Source of the DNA: Tolypeutes matacus
Taxonomy: Eukaryota > Chordata > Mammalia > Cingulata > Chlamyphoridae
Assembly (NCBI GenBank): GCA_026826555.1
Contig: JAKSZT010054304.1
Coordinates: forward strand, 34,022,485 to 34,086,484
DNA length: 64,000 nt
Direction of reading: 5' to 3'
Under the pieces are notes generated by a model, which saw only the letters and a list, made by a program, of their open reading frames with translations, did not search any database and was not told the origin of the DNA. The translations under genes and the position numbers were made by a program. The stretch's first letter is position 1, and every line of letters starts with the position of its first letter. Below, piece by piece: positions 10,516 through 23,400 of this stretch.

Positions 10516-13509
10516 CATTTCTTAATTGTGGGTTGTCTTTTTGTTGTTAAGCTGAAGGATTTCTTTATATATTCTAGATATTGAACCTTAATTGGATATA
10601 TGGTTTCCAAATATTTTATCCCATTGGGTAGGTTGTCATTTGATTTTCATGTAAAGTCCTTTAAAACCCAAAAGTTTTTAATTTTGATGAGACCCTGTTT
10701 GCCTATATTTTCTTTTGTTGCTTGTGCTTTGGGTGTAAAGTCTAAGAATCCATTGTTTGACACAAGGTCTTAAAGCTCTCTGTGTTTTCTCCCAGAAGTT
10801 TGATAGTTATGGCTCTTATATTTAGGTATTTGATCAATTTTGAGTTTATTGTTGTATAAGTTGTGAGATAGGGGTCCTCCTTTTTTTTCTTTTTCTTTTT
10901 TCTTTTTGCAAATGGAGATCAGTTATCCCAGCACCATTTGTTGAAGAGACTCTTCTTTCCCAATTGAGTGCTGTCCCTTTGTCAAAAACCAGTTGGCAAT
11001 AAATGTGAGGTTTTATTTCTGTGCTTTTGATTCAATTCCATTAGTCTGTAAGTCTGTCTTTGTGCCAGTACTATGATGTTTTGATTACTGTGGCTTTTTA
11101 GTAAGTTTTAAGATCAGGAAATATGTCCTCCAATTTCTTCTTTTTTAAAATGGCTCTAGCTATTTGGGGTCCATTTCCCTTCCATATAAATTTTGTGATT
11201 GGCTTTTCCATTTCTGCAAAGAAGGTTGATGGAGTTTTGATTGGTACTGCATTGAATCTATATAAATTGTTTTGAGTATGACAGTCATCTTAATGATATT
11301 TAGTCTTTCAATCCATGAACTTAGAGTGTCTTCCATTTATTTAGGTCTTCTCTGATTTCTTTTAGCAATGTTTCATAGTTTCCTGTGTCCAAGTCCTTTA
11401 CATACTTGGTTAGATTTATTCCTAGATTTTTTATTCTTTCAGTTGTTATTGTAACTGAAATTTTTTTCTTGATATCTTCTTTTGATTGTTCATTACTAGT
11501 ATATAGAAACATTACTCATTTTGGACTTTTGATCTTGTACCCCACCACTTTGCTGAAATCATTTGTTGTTTATTTTTCAGGATTTTCTATATATAGGATT
11601 TTATCATCTGCAAATAGGGAAAGTTTTACTTCTTCCTTTCCAATTTGGATGACTTTTATTACTTTTTCTGGCCTAATTGCTCTGGTAAGAAATTCCAGTA
11701 CAATGTTTCATAACAGTAGTGACAGTGGTAATCTTTTTCTTGTTTTTGATATTATAGGGTAAGCTTTCAGTCTTTCACCATTAAGCAGAATGTTACCTGT
11801 GGACTTTTCATACATGACCTTTATCATGTTGAGGAAGTTTCCTTCCATTCTTAGCATTTTATATGTTTTTATAAAGAAAAGGTGCTGGATTTTGTCACAT
11901 GCCTTTTCTGCATCAATTAAGGTGACCATGTGGTTCTTTTTTTCCTTCATTCTGCTTATGTGGTATATTACATTAATTTATTTTCTTATATTGAACCAAC
12001 CTTGCATACCAGGGATAAATCCCACTTGATCATGGTGTATAATTCTTTTCAAATGTTCTTGGATTCAGTTTGCGAGTATTTGTTGAGGATTTTTGCATCT
12101 ATATTCATAAGATATATTGGTTTGTAGTTTTCTTGTGGTGTCATTATCTGTCTTTGGAATGAAGGTGATGTTGACATTTTAGAATAATTAGGGAATGTTT
12201 CCTCTGCTTCTTTTTTTTTTTTTTTTTTTTTTTTTTTTGGAAGAATTTGAGCAGAATTGGAATTATCTTCTTGGAATGTTTGGTAAAATTCCCCTGTGAA
12301 GCCATCTGTTCCTGGGCTTTTCTTTGTTGAGAGGTTTTTGATGATTGACTCAATCTCTTTACTACTAATTGGTTTGTTGAGATCTTCTATTTCTTCATGA
12401 GCCAATATAGGTAGTTTGTGTGTTTCTAAGAATTTGTCCATTTTATCTAGGTTATCTAATTTATTGACATATTGTTGCTTATAGTATCCCCTTATAATCC
12501 TTTTTATTTCAGCAGGATCAAAAATGTCCCCCTTTTCATTTCTGCTTTTCATTATTTGAATCCTCTATCTTGTTTTCTTTGTCAGTCTAGCTAAATCTTT
12601 CTCACTTTTATTGATCTTTAAAAAAAAATCAACTTTTGGTTTTGTTGATTGTTTGTTTTTCTGTTTTCTATTTCATTTATCTCCACTCTAATCTTTGTTA
12701 TTTCCTTCCTTCTGCTTACTTTGGAATTAGTTTGCCCTTCTTTTTCTAGTTCTTCCAGTTTTGAGGTTAGGTTTCTGACTTGAAGTCATTATTCTTTTTT
12801 AATGTAAGCACAGCACTTACAGTTATAAATTTCCCTCTCAGCACTGCCTTTTCTGCATCCCATAGTTTTTATGTTGCATTTTTGTTTTCATTCACTTCAA
12901 GATATTTCCTAATTTTGCTTCTGATTTCCTCTTTAACCCATTGGTTGTTTAAGAGTACATTGTTTAATTTCCACATATTTGTGAATTTTCCATTTCTCTC
13001 TCTGCTATTGCTTTCTAGCTTCGTTCTATTGTGGTCAGGGATCATATATTGTATGATATCAATATTTTTAAATTTATTGAGACTGGTTTTGTGATAAAAC
13101 ATATGGTCTTTCCTGGAGAATGATCCATGTGCTGTAGAGAATAATGTGTTAGGTCTAATTGGTTTAGAGTATCATTCAAGTCTTGTATTTCCTTATTGAT
13201 CTTCAGACTAGATGTTTTATCCATTATTAAAAGTGGTATATTAAGGTCTCTCGCTATCAGTGTAGAACTATCAATTTCTCCCTTCAAACCTATCAATATT
13301 TGCTTCATATATTTTGAGGTGCTGCTGTTAGGTGCATAATGTATTTATAGTTGCTACATCTTCTTGTTGAATTGTCCCCTTTATCAGTATATAATGACCA
13401 ACTAAGTCCCTCATAACTGTTTTTGATTTAAAGTCTTTTTTACCTAATATTAGTATAGCTACCCTGGCTCTGTTCTGGTTACTACTTGCATAATATATGT
13501 TTTACCATC

Positions 13510-13962
13510 TGTATTAGTCAGGGTTCTCTCGGGAAACAGAATCAGCAGGAGATATCTGTGAATAATATGGAACTCTAAAAGAGTCTCTCACGCGACCGTG
13601 GGGACTCACAAGTCCAGGTTCCTCAGGCAAGCTGCAAACCAGGGGCTCCGATGAAAGCCCAATGAAAGGTCGTTGATGAGTCTCTGGGAGAAGTTGCCTG
13701 TCCAAAGACGAGCTGGGAAATTCTCTCTGAATGTTGAAATCACCTCCACTCTTAAGTCATTCAACTGATTGGATAAAAGCACCACCCATCGAAAATGCAA
13801 TCTCCCTGATTGATGCAGATATAATCAGCCATCCACGCAGTAAACTCACTGGTGATCGAAGTCCACAAATGCTCCCGTATTACAATTAGCCCAGTGCTTG
13901 CTGGAACAAACACCTGGACACAACTACCTGGCCGAGTTTGACACATTAGCCTAACCATCACA
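13510..13962 (-). mobile_element. Solo LTR, family C, inside the minus-strand L1
   Basis: 453 bases run TGTATTAGTCAGGGTTC to GCCTAACCATCACA on the plus strand. The perfect 5-base duplication CCATC lies at 13505-13509 and 13963-13967. Removing it rejoins the L1 text 'tttaccatcctttcac'. It has several CpGs and no AATAAA by eye. Short open frames across it are incidental. Confidence 0.85.
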
Positions 13963-16531
13963 CCATCCTTTCACTTTCGACCTTCTTGTATCTTTGAATT
14001 TAAGGTGAGTCTCTTGCAGACAGCATATAGTTGGATCATGTTTTTTTTAAACATTCTGCCAATATAAGCCTTTTAGCTGAGAGTTTAATCCATTTACATT
14101 GAAAGTCACTACTGATAATACAGTAATTCCTACTCTTATATTTATTTGATTTTTGTGTGTCATACCATATTGAGTGCCTTCTCATTTCTATCTGGATATA
14201 TTTTTCATCTGTTTTCCTTGTGGCTACCTTGGGATTAAAATTTAACATCCTAAATATATAACAATCATATTTGGTTTGATACCAAGTTAACTTCAATAGC
14301 ATGCACATATACTTTTCCTGTACCCTTCTGTGACCCACCTTTTTCTTTGCTTGTTACCACTTATATCTTTGTACATTGTATATCCAAAATCACAGATTTA
14401 TCACTACTTTTTATGCATTTGCATCTCAACACCTGTAGGAAATCTAAAGTGGATTTACAGACCAAACAATACAGTACAATAATACTGGCATTTATAATTA
14501 GCCAAATGGTGACTTTTACCACATGTCTCCATTTCTTTATGCCACTTTGAACCACTGTCTAGGATCCTTTCCTTTCAGTCTAAAGAACTCCCATTAGCAT
14601 TGCTTGTACAGTAGGACTAGTGGTGATGAAGTTGCTCAGCTTTTGTTTATCTGAGAATGTCTTTAACTATGCCTCATTTTTTAAAGGAAATCTTGCCAGA
14701 TATAAAATTTTTGGCTGGCTGTTGTTTTCCTTCAGCACTTTAAGTATTTCAACCCACTGCCTTTTTGCCTCCATGGTTTCTGATAAGAAATTGGCACTCA
14801 AACTAATTGGGACTCTTTTGTACATAACATGTTGCTTTTCTCTTGCAGCTTTCCAAAATCTCTCCTTATCCTTTATATATGATAGTGTAATCAATACACA
14901 ATGGGGTGTATTTTTCTTCACGTTTCTCCTTTTGGTGTTCTCCGGGCTTCTTGGATGTACATATTCGTGGCTTTTGCTAAGTTTGGGAAGTTCTCTGTCA
15001 TTATTTCTATCAATATTCCTTCTGCCCCTGTCCTTCTGGGACTCACATATGCATATATTGGTATGCTTGATGGCATCACAGAGGTGTCTTAGGCTATTTT
15101 TGCTTTTAATAATTCTTTTTTCTTTCTGACCCTCAGTTTGACTCATTAAAAGTGTCTTGTCTTTGAGTTTACTGATTCTTTCTTTTGCCTGTTCCAATCT
15201 GCTCTTCAAACTCTCCTGGGAATTTTCCATTTTGGTTATTGTGCTCTTCAAGTCCAAAAGTTCTCTTGGGTTCCTTTTAAAATGTCTGTCTCTTTACTAA
15301 GATTCTCATGTCTCTTTTTTCCCCCTGATATCCTTTAATCCTTTCTCTGTATTTTCCTTCATCTCCTTGAAGGAAAATACAAAGAAAGAATTTTTTTTTT
15401 TAAGTTTTTGTTCAGTATGTCCACATTCTAATCTTCTTCATTGGTGTTTTCTGGATATTTCTCCTCTTCCTTTGGATGGGCTGTCATTTACTGTTTCTTT
15501 ATTTGTCTTGTTCTCTTTTGTTGCACACTGTACATTTTAATATTTTAAAATTTTAACTCTGGAATTTATTCCCTGAGATGTCTTTTCCTTGATTTTGTAA
15601 CCAGCTGGTGATAAGACAGAGATATTCTTGAGCTTTAACCCTCCTATCAGGACAGTCTGCCCAAGGTGAATGCAGTGTGCAGGGTTTTCCCTGTCTTTCT
15701 GGGCCTCTGTCTTGTCCTCGGCTTTTGCTTTTAGTTGTTTTGGAGTTCCCCTGTTTACAGGAGTTTTTTGTCCCCTCTGTGTCTCAGTTTCTTCTCCCTA
15801 GTGTTTGAAGCCAACAGGCTTTTGTCCCAGTCTGTCTGCCTCTGTATTTCTTATACTCCTTTCATTGTCTTAAGCTGCTTTTGCCTAGAGGGCAAATTCT
15901 GGGAGGAGGTGAACACTGGAGAGGACTTTCTTAAATCAGTCTTTCCCAGCCAAAACAAGGCCAGGGACCCATGGAGGGGATGCAGACTGGCTCCAAAGTG
16001 CCCTGCTGAGGGGATCAAGAAGGGCACCAGTAGCTTCTCCCAGGGTGGTGGGTAACTGTCACCTACCACCCTGAGGAACTGCAGCATCCTTAAGTCTCCA
16101 CCACCACTGCCTCTATCCAGGGCAGGTTGAAACAATGGCTGGCCTCAGAGTCAGGCCCCAGCTATCCAAAGTTGTTCATCAGAAGCAGTGATCAGTGATT
16201 GGCCATGCCCATACCCGGTCTTGGGGAAGAGGATTTTTATGTCCTTTTCTGTCACCAGCAAGCTAGCCAGGGCCTGGACCCCATAGTAACCTGCCATAGG
16301 GTAAGGGATGGGCGCTGGTAACCGCTGTATAGAGATGACAATTTATTGTTTCTTTTCCATAATTTATCACCCCCTTCCTCTAGCTTTTCCCTGGTTGTTG
16401 TACAGTATTCTTCTGGCCTCCAAAGTTTCAAAATAGTTGTTTCAGACAGTTTCTGCCTGTTTAACAGTTGTTTTGGGTGGAAGGACTGAGATCTGCAGCA
16501 TCTACTCCACCATCTTCCCCACTATTCAGCC

Positions 16532-16900
16532 TCAAAATAAATTTTGATAAAATTCAATATTTATGCCTTATTTGGAGAGCAGCAACAGCTAATCCCTCTT
16601 ACTAAAGGAGTGGAAGATACATCCTTAACATGAAAATATATTTATGTAAAACCAACAGCTAAAATGATACTCATTAGGAAATGGTAAAAGCATGTTCCAA
16701 CTATAGTCAGAAACCCTAAATTCTTTTTAAACAAAATTGAAAGACAACCTTGGGAAAATATTAGCAATATATTTGGCATATAAATGAATAATGTCCTTGT
16801 TAGGGATGTTAAGATGAGGATTAACTGAAACCATGACAGGTTGAGAGGATCCCTCCTACCTCAACAGGAGATGGTTTCTTATAATGCAGGGACAAATCCC
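16532..16900 (+). mobile_element. Old plus-strand L1 ORF2 fragment (right part)
   Basis: Resumes the ORF2 sense-strand sequence cut at about 9075: 'aattttgataaaattcaata', then text resembling the RT/post-RT region ('ctaaaatgatactcattaggaaa'). The right limit is uncertain, because the sequence loses L1 resemblance by about 16900. Confidence 0.65.
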
Positions 16901-17641
16901 ACGTAAGATTCAGATCCCATCCTCTGCCTCTTTCTCAGACACTTTACATTGCTAATTATCTATCCATCTTGTCCATCTTCAACATCCTTAGTGTCACCAT
17001 TTAAACACGTTCCAACCTTCCTTCTTGCTCATTTAAAAACAAGACAAGTAAGAGAGCACTCCTATGGTGTTATTGTTTCCCCTAGCTACTTCCACAAAGC
17101 TTTCTTCATTCATATCTCTTCTTTTGAAGGTTGCTTTCATTCTTTACTACACTTCTTACTCATCACATTTATTCAAATCTCTCTTCTTATCCCAGACTTG
17201 AAATAGTTCTTTCCAAGAAAACTTACGTGTAAAAAAATCCATTTTGTATAAGTGGAGATATAACTCTATTTTTTTTCAAAATGGATAACAAACCACCATT
17301 TGCTGAATAGTCCAGTTCCCTGTGAATGAGATGCTTCCTCTATCATCTACTATATTCCACCCATACATAGGTCAGGTTCTGGATTCTTCATTGTTTTTCT
17401 TTCATTCAACACACATTTTTATTTACTCTTTACTACATGCCAGCATTGTTCCAGGTGCTTGGTATGTATCAATGAACAAAAGTATACTGTCCTCATTCAA
17501 GCTTATAATATAAACATAATAAATAAGTGAATTACCTGATATGTTAGAAAGTGATAAGTGCTATGGGAAAAAAAGGAAAAAATCAGGAGACTAAGAAAAA
17601 TAAGCAGTGCTGGGATGTAGGGAGTTAGCAATATAGGGTGG

Positions 17642-18167
17642 TGTGGCAGTTTGATATTGTTTATGAATTCCAAAAATAGATATTGGATTATGTTTGTAAA
17701 CCAGTCTCTTCCTCTGGGCATGATCAAATTATGATTAGGGCTTTGATTGGGCCATGTCAGTAGGACGTTGAGTCCCCGCTCCCTTGGTGGGTGGGGACTC
17801 ATAGAGAAACTGCAACACAGAGAAGGGAGGTTGGACTTTTGAGCTGGAGCCTGGGAAGTAAACACACAGGAGAGAGCAGAGAAGCTGCATGTAGAGAGAA
17901 ATGAGCCATGGGAGAGAGGTGAGACTTGTCCCAGCTTACAGCTGATATTGGAAGAAGCTGGGACCATGGAGTCTTAAGGGGAAGCCTGAACTCTTGCAGA
18001 TTCTGGCAGCCATCTTGCTCCAACACATGGCAATAGTCTTTGGTGAGGGAAGTATCTTACATTTTATGGCTTGGTAACTGTAAGCTTCTACCCCAAATAA
18101 ATACCCTTTATAAAAGCCAACAGATTTCTGGTATTTTGCATCAGCACCCCTTTGGCTGACTAATACA
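17642..18167 (+). mobile_element. Solo LTR, family A (starts TGTGGCAGTTTGATATTG)
   Basis: 526 bases begin TGTGGCAG and end GGCTGACTAATACA. An AATAAA near the 3' end (CCCCAAATAAATACCC) is followed by TTTATAAAAGCCAACAG. Flanks GGTGG/GGTGA differ at one of five bases. TG..CA ends, size, 5-bp flanks and polyadenylation context fit an ERVL/MaLR-type solo LTR. No internal retroviral sequence is present, so nothing is coded. Confidence 0.82.
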
Positions 18168-18289
18168 GGTGATAAAGGTAGGCCTCATTGGAAGACTTGA
18201 AAAAAGTGAGATAATTACTCAAGCAAACACTTTGGAAAAGATTGTTCCAGAGAGCAGGTACTTCAAGGGAAAATGCCTTAAGTCTGGGG

Positions 18290-19110
18290 TGTGCCTGATA
18301 TGGTTACAGAATAGCAAGGAGGCCAGTATAGAGCTGAGTGTGAGGAAAAGAAGAGAAGGAGATGATGATTAAGAAAGATTTGTAGGTCTTGTAGACCATT
18401 GGAAGGATTTTGGCTTTATTCTGAATGAGATGGGCAATCGTTGCAGTGTTTTAAGCTGCAGGGATATAATCAGACATACTTTTTTCAGGGATCTCTTTGG
18501 CTATTTATCTGAAAATAATTTTTGTGGGTGTAAAGATAGAAGTAGAGAGACTAATTAGGAGAAAATTTCAGTAATCAAGAAAGCAACAATGGTGACACAA
18601 CATCAGCAGTGTAGACAATGAGAAGTAGTTCAGATCCTAGATATATCTTGAAGGTTGAGCTAACAGGATATTCAAATGGATTGGATATGAGGTGTGAATA
18701 AGGAAGAGTCCTAAATGATTCTATGTTTCCTGACCAGAGCAATGGTGGAAATTGCCTGTAATTGCTCTCAACTTCAACGGAAAAGGCTGCTGGTAAAGCA
18801 GGTCTGGTGTGTGTGTGTGTGTGTGTGTGGTGAAGGGAGAAGGGAGAAACCAGGAATTTGTTTGGGACTTGAGTTTGAAATGTCTTTAAGACATCCAATT
18901 GGAGATTATTAGTTGGCAATTGTATTTATATAAGTCTGGAGTTGGGGCGAGGGATCTGAGCCCTAGATATATCTGTGGGACTAATTAGCAAATAAATATT
19001 TAAAGCCATGTGTAAAGATGAGATCACCAAAGCAATGAGTGTAGATTGAGTTGAGAGAGTGTAAGGACTGAGCCTTGTAGCATTCCTATCTTAAAAGTCT
19101 GATAGGAAGA
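18290..19110 (+). repeat. Unassigned ancient dispersed repeat
   Basis: 'gtaggtcttgtagaccattg', 'gaaggattttggctttattc' and 'aagacatccaattggagatt' belong to a widespread old mammalian repeat whose name I cannot give with confidence. It is related to 415-830 and contains the (GT)n run near 18806. Confidence 0.5.
18806..18830 (+). repeat. (GT)n microsatellite
   Basis: About 12 GT units within the ancient repeat. Confidence 0.9.
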
Positions 19111-19786
19111 GAAAACCAGCAGAGGAGAATGAGAAGCTAATGAGGTAGAAGAAAATGCTGGAAGCCACATGAGGAAAACTTACCAAGGTGGGGAAGTGAT
19201 GAAGTGTGGCAAATACTAATAGATCAAGTAAAGTGAGGACAAAGAATCACCACATCATGGGTGTCTTGAAGAAAGCAGTTTCCATTCAGTGATGAAAATA
19301 CCTACTTGGCATGCTTTTAAGAGAAAAGGGAAAGAAAGAAATTGGAGACAGTGAGCATAGACAAATTGGGGGAAAAAAGGCTTGTTATAAAGGGAAACAA
19401 AGAAATTGGGTGGTAGCTTTTGAGGGAAGTGGAGTCAAGATAGTTTTGTTGTTTTTGTTTTTGTAAACTGATAGGAATGATAATGTAGAAAGTGAAAAAA
19501 AAAAAAATGATGGAAGACAGAGAAGAGAGAATTGCTGGAATGATACCCTTAAGTAGGCAAGGGTATCTAGTGCAAAAGTAGAGATACTGCATGGAAATTG
19601 GATACTTATGAAATGCTGTCATTAAGCACAGTTGATGGGGCATCTTGAGATTGATATCAGAGCTCACTACTTTAGAACCCAGGTCTCTTTATTTTGCTGG
19701 CACTTGTCATTACTGCAATATTGCTACCTCTTTGTTAGAGGACTGTGAATGAAATGTCTCTGGAAAAGGATCTGAGGTTTACTTGC

Positions 19787-20438
19787 TGTATTAGTCAGCC
19801 AAAGGGGTGCTGATGCAAAATACCAGAAATCTGTTGGGTTTTATAAAAGGTGTTTATTTGTGGTAGAAGCTTATAGTCACAAGGCCCTAAAGAGTCCAAA
19901 TCAAGGTACCATAAGAGGTACTTTCTCATCCAAAGTCATTGGCCACATGTTGGAGCAAGGGTTCAGGCTTCCTCTTCCTTTTAAGAATCCATGGTCCCAG
20001 CTTCTTCCAATATCAGCTGTAGGCTGGGATAAGTCTCGTCTCTCTCCCAGGGTTTGTTTCTCTCCAGGTTCAGCTGCTCTGCTCTCTCCACAAGGCCAGC
20101 TATAGACTATCAGTCTAACAGCTCATCTCTCTTCCCAGGACTTCTGCCGTGTCTAATGGAACCTTCTCTCCTTCCTCGCATATCTACTTCTTTGTGTATT
20201 TACTTCCCAGGGCTCCAATGTCAAAACTCTGTCTCCTCTGCCTTGTTTTCTCTGTGAGTCCCTGCCCACCAAGGCATCCTACTGATGTGGCCCAATCAAA
20301 GCCCTAGTCATAATTTAAGCAAGTAAAAGTGGAAACTCTGAATCCAGTCCAATCTAATATGCCCAGAGGAACCAAGCAGTTCACAAACATAATCCAATAT
20401 CTATTTTTGGAATTCATAAACAATATCAAACTGCTACA
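19787..20438 (-). mobile_element. Solo LTR, family A
   Basis: This reverse-strand copy starts TGTATTAGTCAGCCAAAGGG and ends CAAACTGCTACA. A perfect 5-base duplication, CTTGC, lies at 19782-19786 and 20439-20443, the strongest support that this family is LTR-like rather than a DNA transposon. Its minus-strand AATAAA-like tail region lies near 19850. No coding sequence. Confidence 0.88.
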
Positions 20439-20443
20439 CTTGC

Positions 20444-23400
20444 CATCCTTTTTTATCATATTTTGAAAAAGTAATCCTTTCTATTATTGAATAATTGGGC
20501 CCTTCCCCAGATATCCAATCATGATTTTAGATAAAATGAGGGGAAAATATCATCCAGTTATTCATTTGCACTCCAAGTGATCTTCACAGTGTTTCAAGTC
20601 AGTTGCTTAAGAAACAATAGTCTTATCAGAATTCTAACAGGCAGTCTCCTAAGTTATGGCATCATGGTAGTAAGAAGTTAAGAGGTACACCATTTGGACA
20701 GTATTTTGCATTTATTTTGAACATGAACTTACCTGAGGAGTTTCCATCATTTCAGAACCAGTGCCTTTTAGCGAAAGAGAAACACCTAAGATTGTCTGAG
20801 CCTCCATCTGCTTCATATTTACTAACCAAGGATTCTCAGTTCTTATAGTGTTTGAGTTAGAGTTTTGTTTTGTTTTCACTTCATATGCCTAGTTCCAATT
20901 AGCTAACTCAGGGAGAACAAAATGATCAGATGATTTTCTGGCATCCTTTGAACAGTTCTCTATATTATACCGGCTTTAAATTAGTGCCTTTCATTAGTCT
21001 TGGTTTGGCTCACTGGAAGTCAAAGCTGCTGCTATGGTTTAGATAGGCTTGTTTTGTGTTACCACATGGTGGGCCCACATTGAAATGGGGTTGGGATGGG
21101 GAGTTGGTGAAGAAGTGGAAACCACTTGGCCAGTCCTCACCTTTCAACCTGATTTTGTTTATTTGTTTGTATAGGAGGTACCAGGGATTGAACCCAGGAC
21201 CTCGTATGTGGGAAGCAGGAGCTCAACCACTGAGCTACATGCACTCCCTTAAGCCTGATATTTTTAAGCAAGCACATATAAAGAGGAGGTTGTGCTAAAA
21301 TGTCTCCTTTTGTTATTATTTCCTGAGTCAGAACAGATGTATCTCTTTGAACTTAGGCTGAGTGCTCAAACAAAGCAGAGCTGGATTTGAACCCCTAGTC
21401 TGGCTTCTCTGTGGCATGAAAGGTGGAAATGCATTCCAATAGAAAGAGATAGGTAATCTCCAACCTCATATACCAGTTTCTCACCTGTCACACATTTGCC
21501 ACCTTAAATGATCTCATTTAGTCTTTTGATAGCTAGAAATAAGTGCTGTCTAAGCCTTTGCATTTTTCATTTGAAAGGGAGACATTTTTATTCCTTCTTG
21601 AGAATTAAGTGTTTAAGTGTTACTGTTTTTAAAAGTAGATATATTATTCAGTCCTTGGAGAATTATAAAAGGGGGATTTTCAGTAATATACATGCTAACA
21701 CTAATTTTTAAACATATATTATGCAAATTGTTTTAAAGTAAAAAATCAAATGCTTCTGTTTTATCTTTTTTGTTTATTTCAAAAGCATTATTCTGTTTAT
21801 CAACAGTGTCTCATCTACTGAACAGAAAATTTTCTTTGAAAATACTATATATATTTTTAATGTTTTCATTGAATCAGTAACATCAAATTGTTTCATCTTA
21901 AACACACACACACACCTGTATCTTTTCTCCAGGCAGAATGAGGTGGGACTATTAATGACACATTTGAGAGAATAGGGTATATCAGGGACAGAAGCAAGTC
22001 CTTTGTGCATCTGTTTTCTCTTTGGATGCCCTCCTCATTTTCCTCTCAATCTTCTGTGGCAACAGTGATATGTAATGATGAGAGCATTTCCCTGCTCATC
22101 TGGGCCTTTTACCTGCTACCTTCAAATAATCCTCAATGAACCTGGAATGGAGATCTGAGCTCCAGGCTGACATGAAACACGTTTGGTATTAAGGCCCAAA
22201 TCATCTTGACTTCTGGGGACTGGACTTGTACAAATTGGTGGGACTGAGGGCCGCATGAGTTACTGCATACATATACTCGCCGTTGAGCTTCCAGAGTACC
22301 CAGTCTAAAGCTTGATGCTACATGGTCTATAATTTGTGCAGCTGGATGCTAGAATGCTGTCTAGTGCCAGTCCAAAAAGAAGAAGGTCTTTGAGCCAGGT
22401 TCAAAGTTTACTTGTTTTATTTTTGAAAATCAGAATGTCAACAGCCATGCTATATTCTGCAGGCTTTTGCCATTCCTTCTATTCTGTGTTGTAGAATGTT
22501 GGGGAGAGCTGAAGAGAGGATGTCAGAGCAGTCCACATGCTCAGTGATTTGCCCCAGGAACACCCTGCTTCTTCAGACCCACTCTGAGCCTGAACCATCC
22601 TTGTATTGTGTGTTTAGCAAGGATCTAGTGTCAGCTTTGGCAACATGATGAAAATGGTTTTGCCAAATCATTGTAGAAAACTGCCTTATAGTTAGGCTTG
22701 GTGGAGTCTCATTCTCCCATTACAGGGTTCCGAAACATTACAGTCGCTGTTTAGCTAGGAACTCCATTCTGCTGAAAGACTGGGTGACACAGGATGTGAC
22801 TGTCAGCTCTCTGAATGTGCTGGCCTTTCGGAGAACACAGTTTCTATTTACAGAACTTGCACTGTGCAGCAGAAGTCCCAGGTTCTGATGCTGCACTGGA
22901 CTATTCTTGTCCTGGGTCGAGGGGCATGCACATGTCACTCAGTGGATTTCCATATAGTCAAATAAAACTGCACCAGGGATGTGTCTGCGCAGATAAATAT
23001 GAGAAGAGAGTTGATAGTTCCCTGGTGTGGTAAGTGCAGTTGTGCAATCTGGACTGACAGCTTCAACTTGGTTCCCCCTCCCTTCCACCAAAGAAGACTA
23101 TCCTTTTTAGCTATTTTCTGAGCTCAAGTTACTGAATGATTACAACAATTCTTCACTTTGGATTTTGTAGACTCGGCATCAGACATTCCCTCTTTGTACA
23201 AGGCTCTAGTGGTCCTTTTCTTTTGAACTTTTCAAAGTTTGTACCAGTAGGGCTGTGCTGATTGTCCTTACCACAGAGTGTTTGAGCAGGGACTTCAATC
23301 TTGTTCTTTCCTTTTCCTTTCCCAGACATTCAGCTCCCATTCTGCCTCTTCCCTGCAGGGCAGGGACCTTTATGAGAGTGAAAAGATACGTCAGGCTGGG

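Larger units (their letters stand above)
9076..16530 (-). mobile_element. Nearly full-length minus-strand L1, decayed
   Basis: The 3' end lies at the left (poly-T region and TTTATTAGAGAAGTTGTGCA). The 5' end lies near 16521-16530, reading GGGGAAGATGGTGGAGTAGA on the minus strand. ORF1 relics lie at 14667-15257. ORF2 relics lie at 13042-13308 (endonuclease end, 'IPLLIMDKTSSLKINKEI'), 12049-12552 (with KKSPGTDGFTGEFYQ), 11708-11950 (reverse transcriptase, with TLIDAEKACDKIQ) and 11321-11512. Frames are broken by shifts and stops, and by a 28-base poly-T run at 12211-12238. An L1 tail (10121-10515) and an LTR (13510-13962) have inserted. No mobile capacity remains. Confidence 0.9.

Noticed and set aside
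14620..15129. 169-codon open frame on the plus strand
   Set aside because: It is the antisense shadow of L1 ORF1 on the minus strand.
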